DNA of 64,000 nt from Heracleum sosnowskyi (taxonomy: Eukaryota > Streptophyta > Magnoliopsida > Apiales > Apiaceae), in the NCBI GenBank assembly GCA_030848705.1, contig JAUIZM010000150.1, forward strand, positions 62,001-126,000. Reading direction: 5' to 3'. The notes below the pieces were generated by a model. It made no database searches, was not told where the DNA came from, and saw nothing but the letters and a program-made list of their open reading frames with translations. Of this stretch, positions 37,001-48,434 are shown piece after piece. A program made the translations under genes and the position numbers. The first letter of the stretch is position 1; each line of letters starts with the position of its first letter.

Positions 37001-39381
37001 TTTCGGGGGTCGAAAAAACCCATTTCCGGAAATGAAATTTCGCGTTTTTTGGTCCGTACGTCCATTTTGTACCTCTATTTTAGCACGTGACAAAAAAAAT
37101 CGGAAGAAAAATGTCGGGAACCTCATTTTTTGAGCGGGTGAAAATGCCAGTGAAACCAGTTTTTGGCCAAAAAGTGGGTTTTTTCCCATTTTCGGGGGTC
37201 GAAAAAACCCATTTCCGGAAATGAAATTTCGCGTTTTTTGGTCCGTACGTCCATTTTGTACCTCTATTTTAGCACGTGACAAAAAAAATCGGAAGAAAAA
37301 TGTCGGGAACCTCGTTTTTTGAGCGCGTGAAAATGCCAGTGAAACCATTTTTGGGCCAAAAAGTGGGTTTTTGCCCATTTTCGGGGGTCGAAAAAACCCA
37401 TTTCCGGAAATGAAATTTCACTTTTTTTGGTCCGTACGTCCATTTTGTACCTCTATTTTAGCACGTGACAAAAAAAATCGGAAGAAAAACGTCGGGAACC
37501 TCGTTTTTTGAGCGGGTGAAAATGCCAGTGAAACCAGTTTTTGGCAAAAAAGTGGGTTTTTTCCCATTTTCGGGGGTCGAAAAAACCCATTTCCGGAAAT
37601 GAAATTTGGCGTTTTTTGGTCCGTACGTCCATTTTGTACCTCTATTTTAGCACGTGACAAAAAAAATCGGAAGAAAAATGTCGGGAACCTCGTTTTTTGA
37701 GCGGGTGAAAATGCCCGTGAAACCAGTTTTTGACCAAAAAATGGGTTTTTTCCCATTTTCGGGGGTCGAAAAAACCCATTTCCGGAAATGAAATTTCGCG
37801 TTTTTTGGTCCGTACGTCCATTTTGTACCTCTATTTTAGCACGTGACAATAAAAATCGGAAGAAAAATGTCGGGAACCTCATTTTTTGAGCGGGTGAAAA
37901 TGCCAGTGAAACCAGTTTTTGGCCAAAAAGTGGGTTTTTTCCCATTTTCGGGGGTCGAAAAAACCCATTTCCGGAAATGAAATTTCGCGTTTTTTGGTCC
38001 GTACGTCCATTTTGTACCTCTATTTTAGCACGTGACAAAAAAAATCGGAAGAAAAATGTCGGGAACCTCGTTTTTTGAGCGCGTGAAAATGCCAGTGAAA
38101 CCAGTTTTGGGCCAAAAAGTGGGTTTTTTCCCATTTTCGGGGGTCGAAATACCCATTTCCGGAAATGAAATTTCGCGTTTTTTGGTCCGTACGTCCATTT
38201 TTTACCTCTATTTTGGCACGTGACAAAAAAAATCGGAATAAAAATGTCGGGAACCTCATTTTTTGAGCGCGTGAAAATGCCAGTGAAACCAGTTTTGGGC
38301 CAAAAAGTGGGTTTTTTACCATTTTCGGGGGTCGAAAAAATCCATTTCCGGAAATGAAATTTCGCGTTTTTTGGTCCGTACGTCTATTTTGTACCTCTAT
38401 TATAGCACGTGACAAAAAAAATCGGAAGAAAAATGTCGGGAACCTCGTTTTTTGAGCGCGTGAAAATGCTAGTGAAACTAGTTTTGGGCCAAAAAGTGGG
38501 TTTTTCCCCATTTTCGGGGGTCGAAAAAACCCATTTCCGGAAAAGAAATTTCGCATTTTTTGGTCCGTACGTCCATTTTCTACCTCTATTTTAGCACGTG
38601 ACAAAAAAAATCGGAAGAAAAATGTCGGGAACCTCATTTTTTGAGCGCGTGAAAATGCCAGTCAAACCATTTTTGGGCCAAAAAGTGGGTTTTTGCCCAT
38701 TTTCGGGGGTCGAAAAAACCCATTTCCGGAAATGAAATTTCACTTTTTTTGGTCCGTACGTCCATTTTGTACCTCTATTTTAGCACGTGACAAAAAAAAT
38801 CGGAAGAAAAATGTCGGGAACCTCGTTTTTTGAGCGCGTGAAAATGCCAGTGAAACCAGTTTTGGGCCAAAAAGTGGGTTTTTTCCCATTTTCGGGGGTT
38901 GAAAAAACCCATTTCCGGAAATGAAATTTCGTATTTTTTGGTCCGTACGTCCATTTTTTACCTCTATTTTAGCACGTGAGAAAAAAATCAGAAGAAAAAT
39001 GTCGGGAACCTCGTTTGTTGAGCGTGTGAAAATGCCAGTGAAACCAGTTTTTGGCTAAAAAGTGGGTTTTTTCCCATTTTCGGGGTTCGAAAAAACCCAT
39101 TTCCGGAAATGAAATTTCGCGTTTTTTGGTCCGTACGTCCATTTTTTACCTCTATTTTAGCACGTGACAAAAAAAATGGGAAGAAAAATGTCGGGAACCT
39201 CGTTTTTTGAGCGCGTGAAAATGCCAGTGAAACCAGTTTTGGGCCAAAAAGTGGGTTTTTTCCCATTTTCGGGGGTCGAAAAAACCCATTTCCGGAAATG
39301 AAATTTCGTATTTTTTGGTCCGTACGTCCATTTTTTACCTCTATTTTAGCACGTGACAAAAAAATCGGAAGAAAAATGTCG

Positions 39382-39386
39382 GGAAC
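39382..39386. other. Empty counterpart of the solo-LTR insertion site
   Basis: The satellite around 38.75-39.38 kb matches 26.16-26.80 kb with an offset of 12,589 bp, and the satellite from 39.39 to about 40.46 kb matches 28.25-29.32 kb with an offset of 11,137 bp. The difference, 1452, equals the LTR (1447) plus one target duplication (5). GGAAC at this position is therefore the unoccupied site in a duplicated array block. Confidence 0.88.
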
Positions 39387-39514
39387 CTCGTTTTTTGAGC
39401 GCGTGAAAATGCTAGTGAAACCAGTTTTGGGCCAAAAAGTGGGTTTTTTCCCATTTTCGGGGTTCGAAAAAACCCATTTCCGGAAATGAAATTTCGCGTT
39501 TTTTGGTCCGTACG

Positions 39515-42003
39515 TCAATTTTGTACCTCTATTTTAGCACGTGACAAAAAAAATCGGAATAAAAATGTCGGGAACCTCGTTTTTTGAGCTGGTGAAAATG
39601 CCTGTGAAACCAGTTTTTGGCCAAAAAATGGGTTTTTTCCCATTTTCGGGGGTCGAAAAAACCCATTTCCGGAAATGAAATTTCGCGTTTTTTGGTCCGT
39701 ACGTCCATTTTTTACCTCTATTTTGGCACGTGACAAAAACAATCGGAAGAAAAATGTCGGGAACCTCGTTTTTTGAGCGCGTGAAAATGCCAGTGAAACC
39801 AGTTTTGGGCCAAAAATTGGGTTTTTTCCCATTTTCGGGGGTCGAAATAATCCATTTCCGGAAATGAAATTTCACGTTTTTTGGTCCGTACGTCCATTTT
39901 GTACCTCTATTTTAGCACGTGACAAAAAAAATCGGAAGAAAAATGTCGGGAACCTCGTTTTTTGAGCGCGTGAAAATGCCAGTGAAACCAGTTTTGGGCC
40001 AAAAATTGGGTTTTTTCCCATTTTCGGGGGTCGAAATAATCCATTTCCGAAAATGAAATTTCGCGCTTTTTGGTCCGTACGTCCATTTTGTACCTCTATT
40101 TTAGCACGTGACAAAAAAAATCGGAAGAAAAATGTCGGGAACCACGTTTTTTGAGCGCGTGAAAATGCCAGTGAAACCAGTTTTGGGCCAAAAAGTGGGT
40201 TTTTTCCCATTTTCGGGGGTCGAAAAAACCCATTTCCGGAAATGAAATTTCGTATGTTTTGGTCCGTACGTCCATTTTTTACCTCTATTTTAGCATGTGA
40301 CAAAAAAATCGGAAGAAAAATGTCGGGAACCTCGTTTTTTGAGCGCGTGAAAATGCTAGTGAAACCAGTTTTGGGCCAAAAAGTGGGTTTTTTCCCATTT
40401 TTGGGGTTCGAAAAAACCCATTTCCGGAAATGAAATTTCGCGTTTTTTGGTCCGTACGTCAATTTTGTACCTCTATTTTAGCACGTGACAAAAAAAATCG
40501 GAAGAAAAATGTCGGGAACCTCGTTTTTTGAGCGGGTGAAAATGCCAGTGAAACCAGTTTTTGGCCAAAAAGTGGGTTTTTTCCCATTTTCGGGGGTCGA
40601 AAAAACCCATTTCCGGAAATGAAATTTCGCGTTTTTTGGTCCGTACGTCCATTTTTTACCTCTATTTTGGCACGTGACAAAAACAATCGGAAGAAAAATG
40701 TCGGGAACCTCGTTTTTTGAGCGCGTGAAAATGCCAGTGAAACCAGTTTTGGGCCAAAAATTGGGTTTTTTCCCATTTTCGGGGGTCGAAATAATCCATT
40801 TCCGGAAATGAAATTTCACGTTTTTTGGTCCGTACGTCCATTTTGTACCTCTATTTTAGCACGTGACAAAAAAAATCGGAAGAAAAATGTCGGGAACCTC
40901 GTTTTTTGAGCGCGTGAAAATGCCAGTGAAACCAGTTTTGGGCCAAAAATTGGGTTTTTTCCCATTTTCGGGGGTCGAAATAATCCATTTCCGAAAATGA
41001 AATTTCGCGTTTTTTGGTCCGTACGTCCATTTTGTACCTCTATTTTAGCACGTGACAAAAAAAATCGGAAGAAAAATGTCGGGAACCACGTTTTTTGAGC
41101 GCGTGAAAATGCCAGTGAAACCAGTTTTGGGCCAAAAAGTGGGTTTTTTCCCATTTTCGGGAGTCGAAAAAACCCATTTCCGGAAATGAAATTTCGTATG
41201 TTTTGGTCCGTACGTCCATTTTTTACCTCTATTTTAGCATGTGACAAAAAAATCGGAAGAAAAATGTCGGGAACCTCGTTTTTTGAGCGCGTGAAAATGC
41301 TAGTGAAACCAGTTTTGGGCCAAAAAGTGGGTTTTTGCCCATTTTTGGGGTTCGAAAAAACCCATTTCCGGAAATGAAATTTCGCGTTTTTTGGTCCGTA
41401 CGTCAATTTTGTACCTCTATTTTAGCACGTGACAAAAAAAATCGGAAGAAAAATGTCGGGAACCTCGTTTTTTGAGCGGGTGAAAATGCCAGTGAAACCA
41501 GTTTTTGGCCAAAAAGTGGGTTTTTTCTCATTTTCGGGGGTCGAAAAAACCCATTTCCGGAAATGAAATTTCGCGTTTTTTGGTCCGTACGTCCATTTTT
41601 TTACCTCTATTTTGGCACGTGACAAAAACAATCGGAAGAAAAATGTCGGGAACCTCGTTTTTTGAGCGCGTGAAAATGCCAGTGAAACCAGTTTTGGGCC
41701 AAAAATTGGGTTTTTTCCCATTTTCGGGGGTCGAAATAATCCATTTCCGGAAATGAAATTTCACGTTTTTTGGTCCGTACGTCCATTTTGTACCTCTATT
41801 TTAGCACGTGACAAAATAAATCGGAAGAAAAATGTCGGGAACCTCGTTTTTTGAGCGCGTGAAAATGCCAGTGAAACCAGTTTTGGGCCAAAAATTGGGT
41901 TTTTTCCCATTTTCGGGGGTCGAAATAATCCATTTCCGGAAATGAAATTTCGCGTTTTTTGGTCCGTACGTCCATTTTGTACCTCTATTTTAGCACGTGA
42001 CAA
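39515..42003. repeat. 5-monomer repeat, 944-bp period, right edge of array
   Basis: Landmarks at 39515, 40459 and about 41403 are 944 bp apart. Units contain the ATTGGG/TAATCC monomers, an ACCACGTTTTTTGAG monomer with CGTATGTTTTGG and GCATGTGAC, and a CGTCAATTTTG monomer. The set also matches 28.38-29.32 kb. Confidence 0.75.
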
Positions 42004-42016
42004 AAAAAATCGGAAG

Positions 42017-42021
42017 AAAAA
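42017..42021. repeat. Putative left target site of the chromovirus (AAAAA)
   Basis: The five bases before the LTR are AAAAA within the monomer motif GGAAGAAAAATGTCGGG. The partner copy lies outside the window, near 64326, so a duplication cannot be confirmed. The LTR starts with TGT and the monomer continues with TGT, so the edge is blurred by three shared bases. Confidence 0.45.
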
Positions 42022-45000
42022 TGTAACAGCCCCAAATCCGGGGTCAGGGATTTAGGGTAGTCACAATCCATGTACTCCTTGCCTTACCTGTAATACTCAC
42101 ACCATTCATAATTTAGCTGATCATGACCCCACAACATATGTCTCACACGCACACACACACAGGTTAGAGTCTCAGAAACGACACAATACAACAATTGCGG
42201 AATAAATAACTTTTATTACAATACCCAAATGTCTTTTGAATCTGTTACTGATACAATTTCTAAGTATTGTTACATTACCAACTTAGTCTTCTGATGCTTA
42301 CAATCCTCTAATACCATTCATGTCTATACATAAGTTGAATGCCAAAAGCCGTAGCCTAATTCGATTGGTTCGTACTACTCTTCGGGATCACTGCTAGAAA
42401 CTGTTTATGGAAACGCCTTGCGGGGTATGTGCCGTCCCATTGGCATCCTGCTTCGCTGCTATATAATGTATATAAAACAATAGCAAGAGTGAGCGATAGC
42501 TCAGCAAGGTAATAAAAATATGGCATAATCATGCCTTTAACTCAACCCAGAATAAAGCGGGTATAAGACAATAATTTGTCAAAATATCTCGATACTGAAA
42601 TAATTTCCTTATCGGAATGTATTCCCAAAAACAGTACCATTATTGTACTTCGAATATCATTTTCATAATATTTCTGCAACTTTCAATATTCATACTCTGA
42701 ACAAAGTTCTAGTATAATATAAAAGATGAAATAACAAGGTAACTCAGTATATCCTTTTCGTGAAATATCTGCTATGTAAAATATAAGCAGACTATCAACA
42801 TATAACTTATAACAGATTACCAAAATATAACAATTCAAAGATATTTCTGTAGCCACATGTTAGGCCTTAAACAGATAAGAAACTAGTTTAATATAAAGGA
42901 TGAAGTTACAAGGAAAATTATTATAATATTTCCGTAACCCAAAATCCACTTAGGCATATATATCCTTAATCAGGATTTATCAGAGTCATAACTCATAAAA
43001 GATGGAGTTGTATGAATTTATTGCCACTTAGATTTCAGGCCTTTTTCGACCCCCTGCCAACAAGACTGGTTCTTTACCCCAGTACATGTTGCAGGAATAT
43101 CCAAATTGGATGATGAACTAATACTGGAGTTGCTACCGCGTCCGCTGTGCCTAACCTTGCTATGATCAGTAGCAGGTCGCACCGCTCAAATAGTTTTCTA
43201 CATGTAGATGGAAGAATCACGACAGCCTGACATTGTCTACTGCCTTACTGTGACCTCCCGGCCCATTTGGGGCAATAAAAGTTGGATGGGCCCACGCAAC
43301 TTGACCACTTACACCACTCCTAGTTCAGATGAAATCCATGACTCTGAAACGTAAAGATCGTCCTCCTTTCCCCAAGTGTAACACTTGTTGATACGACTCC
43401 ACTAAGTAGTTATATCTAGGTTGGAAAGGAAGATTCTCCAATATTTCCCAAGCTATTGCTTGTTAATGGATATCGATTTGTTCCATGAATTTACCCCTCG
43501 ATCGTTGAGGTGGTAACACAATATTTGACTTGCAGCAATTACATAGCTTTGAGAAAATATCTGTCCCCTGACAGTTTTGAGTTGAGAGTTTAAAAAGAGT
43601 AGCAGTCACTTAAATCAGGTTTCCCATATTTTTGATAGTTGAGCGAGCATTTAAATCCCCTTTAAAAGACAGATTTAAATGGAAAAACATTGTTTTGGAA
43701 ACCTCTTTTTGATTTGAAAATAATTAATAATCTTTATTAAATAAGTAACCTTCAAATGAATATTCGAAAATAATATTCATTAAGTAAATAAAGATTAAAT
43801 GAATATTCAAAGATAATATTCATTAAATAAATTAGTATTAAATGAATATTTAAAATAATATTCATTAACTAATAAACCCCGAATGAATATTCAAGGTAAT
43901 ATTCCTCAAATAAGTAAACCTCAAATGAATATTCAAAATAATATTCATTAATTAATAAATTTCAAATGAATATTCGAAAATAATATTTCTTAAATAATTA
44001 AGTCTCAAATGAATATTCAAAAGTAATATTCATTAAATAAATAATCAATCCTCGAATGATTGTTCAAAGATAATATTCAATAAACAATTAAATAACTTTC
44101 AAATGAATATTCAAACATACTATTCATTACATAATCCTCAGATGAATATGTACGATAATATTCTTAAAGTCAATATCCTCAAATGAATATAATATTTTGT
44201 AAGTCGATAATCCTCAAATGAATATTAATAAATAATATTCTTAAAATGAATATTAATAAATAATATTCTTAAATAAAATAATTAACCCTCGAATAACAGT
44301 TACCCGATATCTTTATCGGAAAATAACCTTTAACATACACCGAAATATAATTACTTCTGATCTTAGAGAAAATCACCCGCCCTTATCCTAGGGCAAATAT
44401 AAAATCCTGGCTTATAGCTGATATCCCATATCTAACTCATAAGCCCCAACTTCAAGTCATAACCTCAAGTATTGCTATACATAGCAATTCGAAAACAAGT
44501 ATGCAATAACACATGTATACTTCTCATTTGCATATATAACTGAAATAGTATTCAAATAGTATTTCTCGACCGAGATAATACTCAAATAACATTCCTCAAA
44601 ACAAATAGTATTCTGCCGATGGAATCCCTCCGGGTTTCCACGGCTATCTACATATCTCAAAATACCGACTCCCGATTTAGAGTCGAAAACAATGAATATG
44701 CTCTTATATATAGAGCTACAAGGTATACCGGTTCATAAGTACATTATCTCAAAGCTCGTATATAAACCAAAATCAAACTCTATTTTATACAATATATAAC
44801 ATGTACCGTAAAACTGTATAACTCCACACATGGCAAAAGCAGTAATATATAATCAATACTTCAAAGTATAGATTTAGAAAACTTGCCACAATACTTGCAA
44901 CAAAGATTTGGTATATAAATTGGGAATACACAAGTATTGAACATTGGAAAATATACATACTCTGAATAATAGAGTAAGGTTTAGTAAACTTGCCTGATGC

Positions 45001-46908
45001 TCGAGAAGTGATAGGGGTTCGCGACGATGCCGGACAATCTAGACAAAGTCAAAGAAAACGCACGATTAATCCCCTGGATAATCCACTTGTACTAAATGCT
45101 TAAACACGTAAGCGAAACACAACCAAGGCATTACTAGCTCGTTATAGGCTCATACTAAGTCCATGTTATTCGTCCAATACTTATATCACAAGTTTGGTTC
45201 GAAATCCATTCACCAATCCAAGTTATACTTAACCATTTACAACATCGGTTTCTAAGTCATGCTCTTAGGGATTTTCACTTGCGCGACCTCGGCTAAAACA
45301 TTTTTATAAAATCGAAAAATAATCTTTTTAATCCGAATCTTTTTCGTGAGCCTTCCTAACTGTCTCTAGTATTATTCCTCAAAGTTTCACATTTTAATAT
45401 GGCTTCTAAGTGGTCCAAATATAGCCTCAAAGTGGCTGACCAGAGAAGGGTGGTTCCTCCGAACGACGTTTACTAAAACTCAATTTTCTCCTAAACCGTA
45501 AATCGTATAGGCATGATCTTTATACCAAAACAAACCTTAAAGCAAGACCTACAGGCTCCTGGTCAGTTCTGCTCAAAAATATTCCAAGAACAGTTCGTAA
45601 TTCTTGCTCAAAGCAACCTTAAATCAAATGGGCATTACGACGGCTATAATCGTAACGTTTTCCATTTCCAAAACACAACCAAATCAATACCAATTAATCC
45701 CAAACTCACCATCCACCTTATACACCCTCCACTCAGTCAAATCCTCCATGAATAATCAAACCAAATTCATAACCCATCCCCCAAACTCAACCAACAATTC
45801 ATATAATTACTTAATCATGATCATAAACATCAAAACCACTTCAAACTCATATAAACAAAAGGGGGCAGAGGTCATTATACCTTCCTTGAATCCTTAAACA
45901 CACCACAAGAGCTTGTAAGCCTCAAAAGAGTCTTCATCCATGGTTATCATCCTTAAACTTGCAAAAGAAAATCAAGAACAAGTTATGAATTCTCGGAGTT
46001 ACTATACACCGGTTTAAAGAACTGGAAACACGAAGGCCTTACCTTGCTCAAATGGAAGAAACTCGTGAAATAGGAAATGTAGGTTATCGCAAGACCTTTC
46101 CAACAAGCTATAGATCGCCAATTTCCACCAAGAAATGAAGGAGATATGGATTTTACAATCCGGCAGTTGTACTTTAGCCGAAAATGGGGAAAATGAAAAT
46201 GTTTTGTTTTTCTTTTGTCTTGGTTGGTCAATTAGAAATGCTGATTTTTATGTCAAAAGTGGTGATTCATGGCTTGGTGTATTGTCCTCTTGACACTTGT
46301 CGCACATGCAAGAGTGGTGGGCAAGTGGCTTGACTGCTTTGCTTTACTGGTTCGTTTCATTTCACACGGATGATCCAATTGTTGCATTCCTTGTATTTAT
46401 CTTGTTACATGTTACTTCCATGTCTATATTTAATCATGTAAACGTCGCCTTGTTCCCCTTGAAACGGTTCGAATATTTCCCAAAAGAGCGAATAAAACTC
46501 TACGCGATTTTCGCAGTGAATAGTAACTATTCGCTATTCCCTTCAACAATCGAATCCTTAAATCGACTTTAATAAAATAATAAAATTCCAAAAATATTAA
46601 ATCCTCAAATCCTCAATTTTAATATCTCATTTCTTGAATATAATAATATATAATTCGCTGCCCGGTCAAATACTACACCAAAATAAAATTTGGAATTTCT
46701 GAATTCCGATCGTCTTTGCATTCACTTATTTACTCCGTAGATTACTAATATGACTTCCGAATATCCACACTACGTCTCGTACATAGGTGGCATGAAAAAT
46801 TTTCTTAACCCTCAAAATCACTATTCATCCACCAATATCACTATTCACTGCTGCACTTAATCATAATAAGAAAAGTTTTAAATTTTTCCAAAAATTCGGG
46901 TTATTACA
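42022..46908 (-). mobile_element. 3' LTR of the chromovirus (complete, 4887 bp)
   Basis: On the plus strand it runs from TGTAACAGCC to GGTTATTACA; read on the minus strand it begins TGTAATAACCCG and ends with CTGTTACA. At 4.9 kb it is unusually long and is larger than the internal region. It contains an AT-rich inverted-repeat array (43738-44283), several TATATA stretches and no convincing gene. It is identical to the other LTR except for four positions that I found over about 4560 comparable bases: 43561, 46266, 46359 and 46393. Confidence 0.93.
43738..44283. repeat. AT-rich array of self-complementary units in the 3' LTR
   Basis: About 13-15 degenerate units of roughly 35-42 bp follow the pattern CAAATGAATATTC, short spacer, AATAATATTCATTAAATAA. 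Each unit is an inverted repeat (TGAATATT paired with AATATTCA around a 5-8 nt spacer), so the stretch is a row of potential short hairpins. The same array lies in the other LTR at 53330-53875. Confidence 0.85.
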
Positions 46909-46923
46909 GTCTCCCCTCCTTAA
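46909..46923 (-). other. Polypurine tract of the chromovirus
   Basis: The plus-strand sequence GTCTCCCCTCCTTAA reads on the minus strand as TTAAGGAGGGGAGAC, immediately before the TGTAATAACC start of the 3' LTR. This is the usual position and composition of the plus-strand DNA primer in plant Ty3 elements. Confidence 0.85.
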
Positions 46924-46950
46924 AAGGATTCCGTCCCGGAATCAGCTTAG

Positions 46951-48434
46951 GAATAACTGGGGGTACTTCTCTCCCATTGCACTTTCTAACTCCCAGGTGG
47001 ATTCTTCCACTTCTTGATTTTCCACAAACCTCTCACTAGCTTGACAACCTTGTCTCTTAGCACTTGCTCTTTTCTATCCGTGATTTTCCACAGGTTGTTC
47101 TTTGTAAGTCAGACCAGGTTGTATATCTACCAGTTCGTACTTTACATATGCCGGGCATCTATAGTATACTGACGTAGCATTGACACATGAACCTTGTTAT
47201 GACCATTCTACAAGTTTGGGGGGGGGGGTAAGGCTGGCTCGTAGGCCACCTTCCTGACGCGTTTTGAAATCTCAGATGGCCCAATGAATCTCGGGCTCAC
47301 TTCCCTTTCTTTCCAAATCTCATTAATTCTTTCCATGGATATCTTTTAGCATCACGAATCTCTAACCTCATATTCCCCATCTTGTTTGTACAGAAAATAC
47401 ACCAACATAAACTTGCTTGTCATCCATCAACATGCCATTTAGCTTATCAATAGCAGTACTATCTCTATACTCGCGGGCTTAGTCCGCATACTTTCTCTGT
47501 CTGTCTTGGTTGTCACTAGCCGCTTGTTGGTGAAATCTTTTGTCTTTCTAGTTTGTTGGACTAACTTGGGTTTTGTGTAAAATCTAATCCTTTAATTCCC
47601 GATCATTCGGAATCCATCTCTGTCTCATTTTAATTAAGGGTATCGGCCACCACATTGGCCTTCCCCGGATGGTAGTGTATCTCACAGTCATAATCCTAGG
47701 TCAATTCTAGCCATTTCTCCATCTCATGTTATCTACTATCACGGGTAACTCAAAGTCCATTCATTACATTCCATAAAAATTTGTGGGTGCATTAGTCAAT
47801 CCCAAAATAACCTCGCTGAAAACTCGAAGTGTCTATACCTAGTACGAATCGCAGTCTTAGGTATATCCTCGGATTTAACTTCCAACTGGTGATATCCAGT
47901 TCTTAAATAAATTTGGAAATACACAGCGTTCTTCCGTTGATCAAACAATCATTTACAAGGGTGCCTATTCTCCATGTCGAACTCATACAACTCTCGAGGT
48001 TCGATGCATAATCTTGTGCTAACATCTTTCTCTCTTACAACAACACCGGGCTCTCCACGGTGGTATACTGGGTCTTATCATACCCTTATACAACAACTCT
48101 TGTAACTGAGTCACTAACTCTTTCATTCCCACTATACCCTGAATACTCGGTATTCATTCTCATGTCATCCAAATCGATATCTGGTAGCTCATTAAAACCT
48201 TGTACAATCTCCCAAAACCATTGTAGTTTCCTTTATACTTCGTGTCTCTTTTCTTGGCGTCAACCATAAGAGCTAATTAAGCCTCATATCTCTGGCGTAA
48301 TAGTTTCTTAGTCTGAACTATATTCAAGAATCTCTGAATCTGTCTCCGTCCTTTATTTATTACTCTCTCTCCCTTACAATCAGTCTGGGCTCCATTGGTG
48401 TCAACCAACCCATCCTTATTATACTATCAACTTC
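46951..48434 (-). pseudogene. Degenerate Ty3/gypsy pol polyprotein (PR-RT-RH-INT-chromodomain remnants)
   Basis: Conceptual translation of the minus strand gives separated pieces in changing frames. At 48434-48384 a protease-end-like VDSIIRMGWLTPME matches the usual ILGMDWL region. At 48124-48055 KELVTQLQELLYKGMIRPS is the start of the RT fingers. At 47947-47819 LRTGYHQLEVKSEDIPKT is the RT core before the active site. At about 47695-47638 DYDCEIHYHPGKANVVAD is the end of RNase H. At 47322-47229 SPRFIGPSEISKRV is the integrase GPY/F module, followed by HVSMLRQY. At 47160-46951 lie YVKYELVDIQPGLTYKEQPV, DRKEQVLRDKVVKLVRGLWK and EVEESTWELESAMG, the chromodomain-like end. The RT catalytic YxDD block, most of RNase H and the integrase zinc and catalytic core are missing. 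Stops and frame changes separate the pieces, so no functional protein can be made. Confidence 0.9.

Larger units (their letters stand above)
28245..42021. repeat. 189-bp satellite DNA array, right block
   Basis: The same satellite continues after the solo LTR for about 73 monomers and ends abruptly inside a monomer (CGGAAGAAAAA) at the chromovirus LTR. Because the chromovirus is an insertion, the array presumably resumes beyond it, outside the window. Monomer types here overlap those of the left block but also include TGGCAAAAAAGTGGG, ATTGGG/TAATCC and AACGTCGGG variants that are rare or absent there. Confidence 0.97.

Noticed and set aside
1..42021. Many long open frames, especially on the minus strand, with peptides rich in F, K, R and P
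   Set aside because: They follow the satellite: the unit is 63 codons, several frames are open at once, and variants do not respect codon positions. No known domain or start context supports a protein.
42045..42060. TTTAGGG-like motif as telomeric repeat
   Set aside because: It is a single occurrence within the LTR end, not a tandem array.
45513..46572. Open frames of 80-97 codons conserved in both LTR copies (also at 55105-56200)
   Set aside because: Conservation only reflects LTR identity. The frames are short, overlap on both strands and have no recognisable domain.
47641..48434. A functional reverse transcriptase gene
   Set aside because: Pieces are in different frames with stops, and the YxDD catalytic block is missing.
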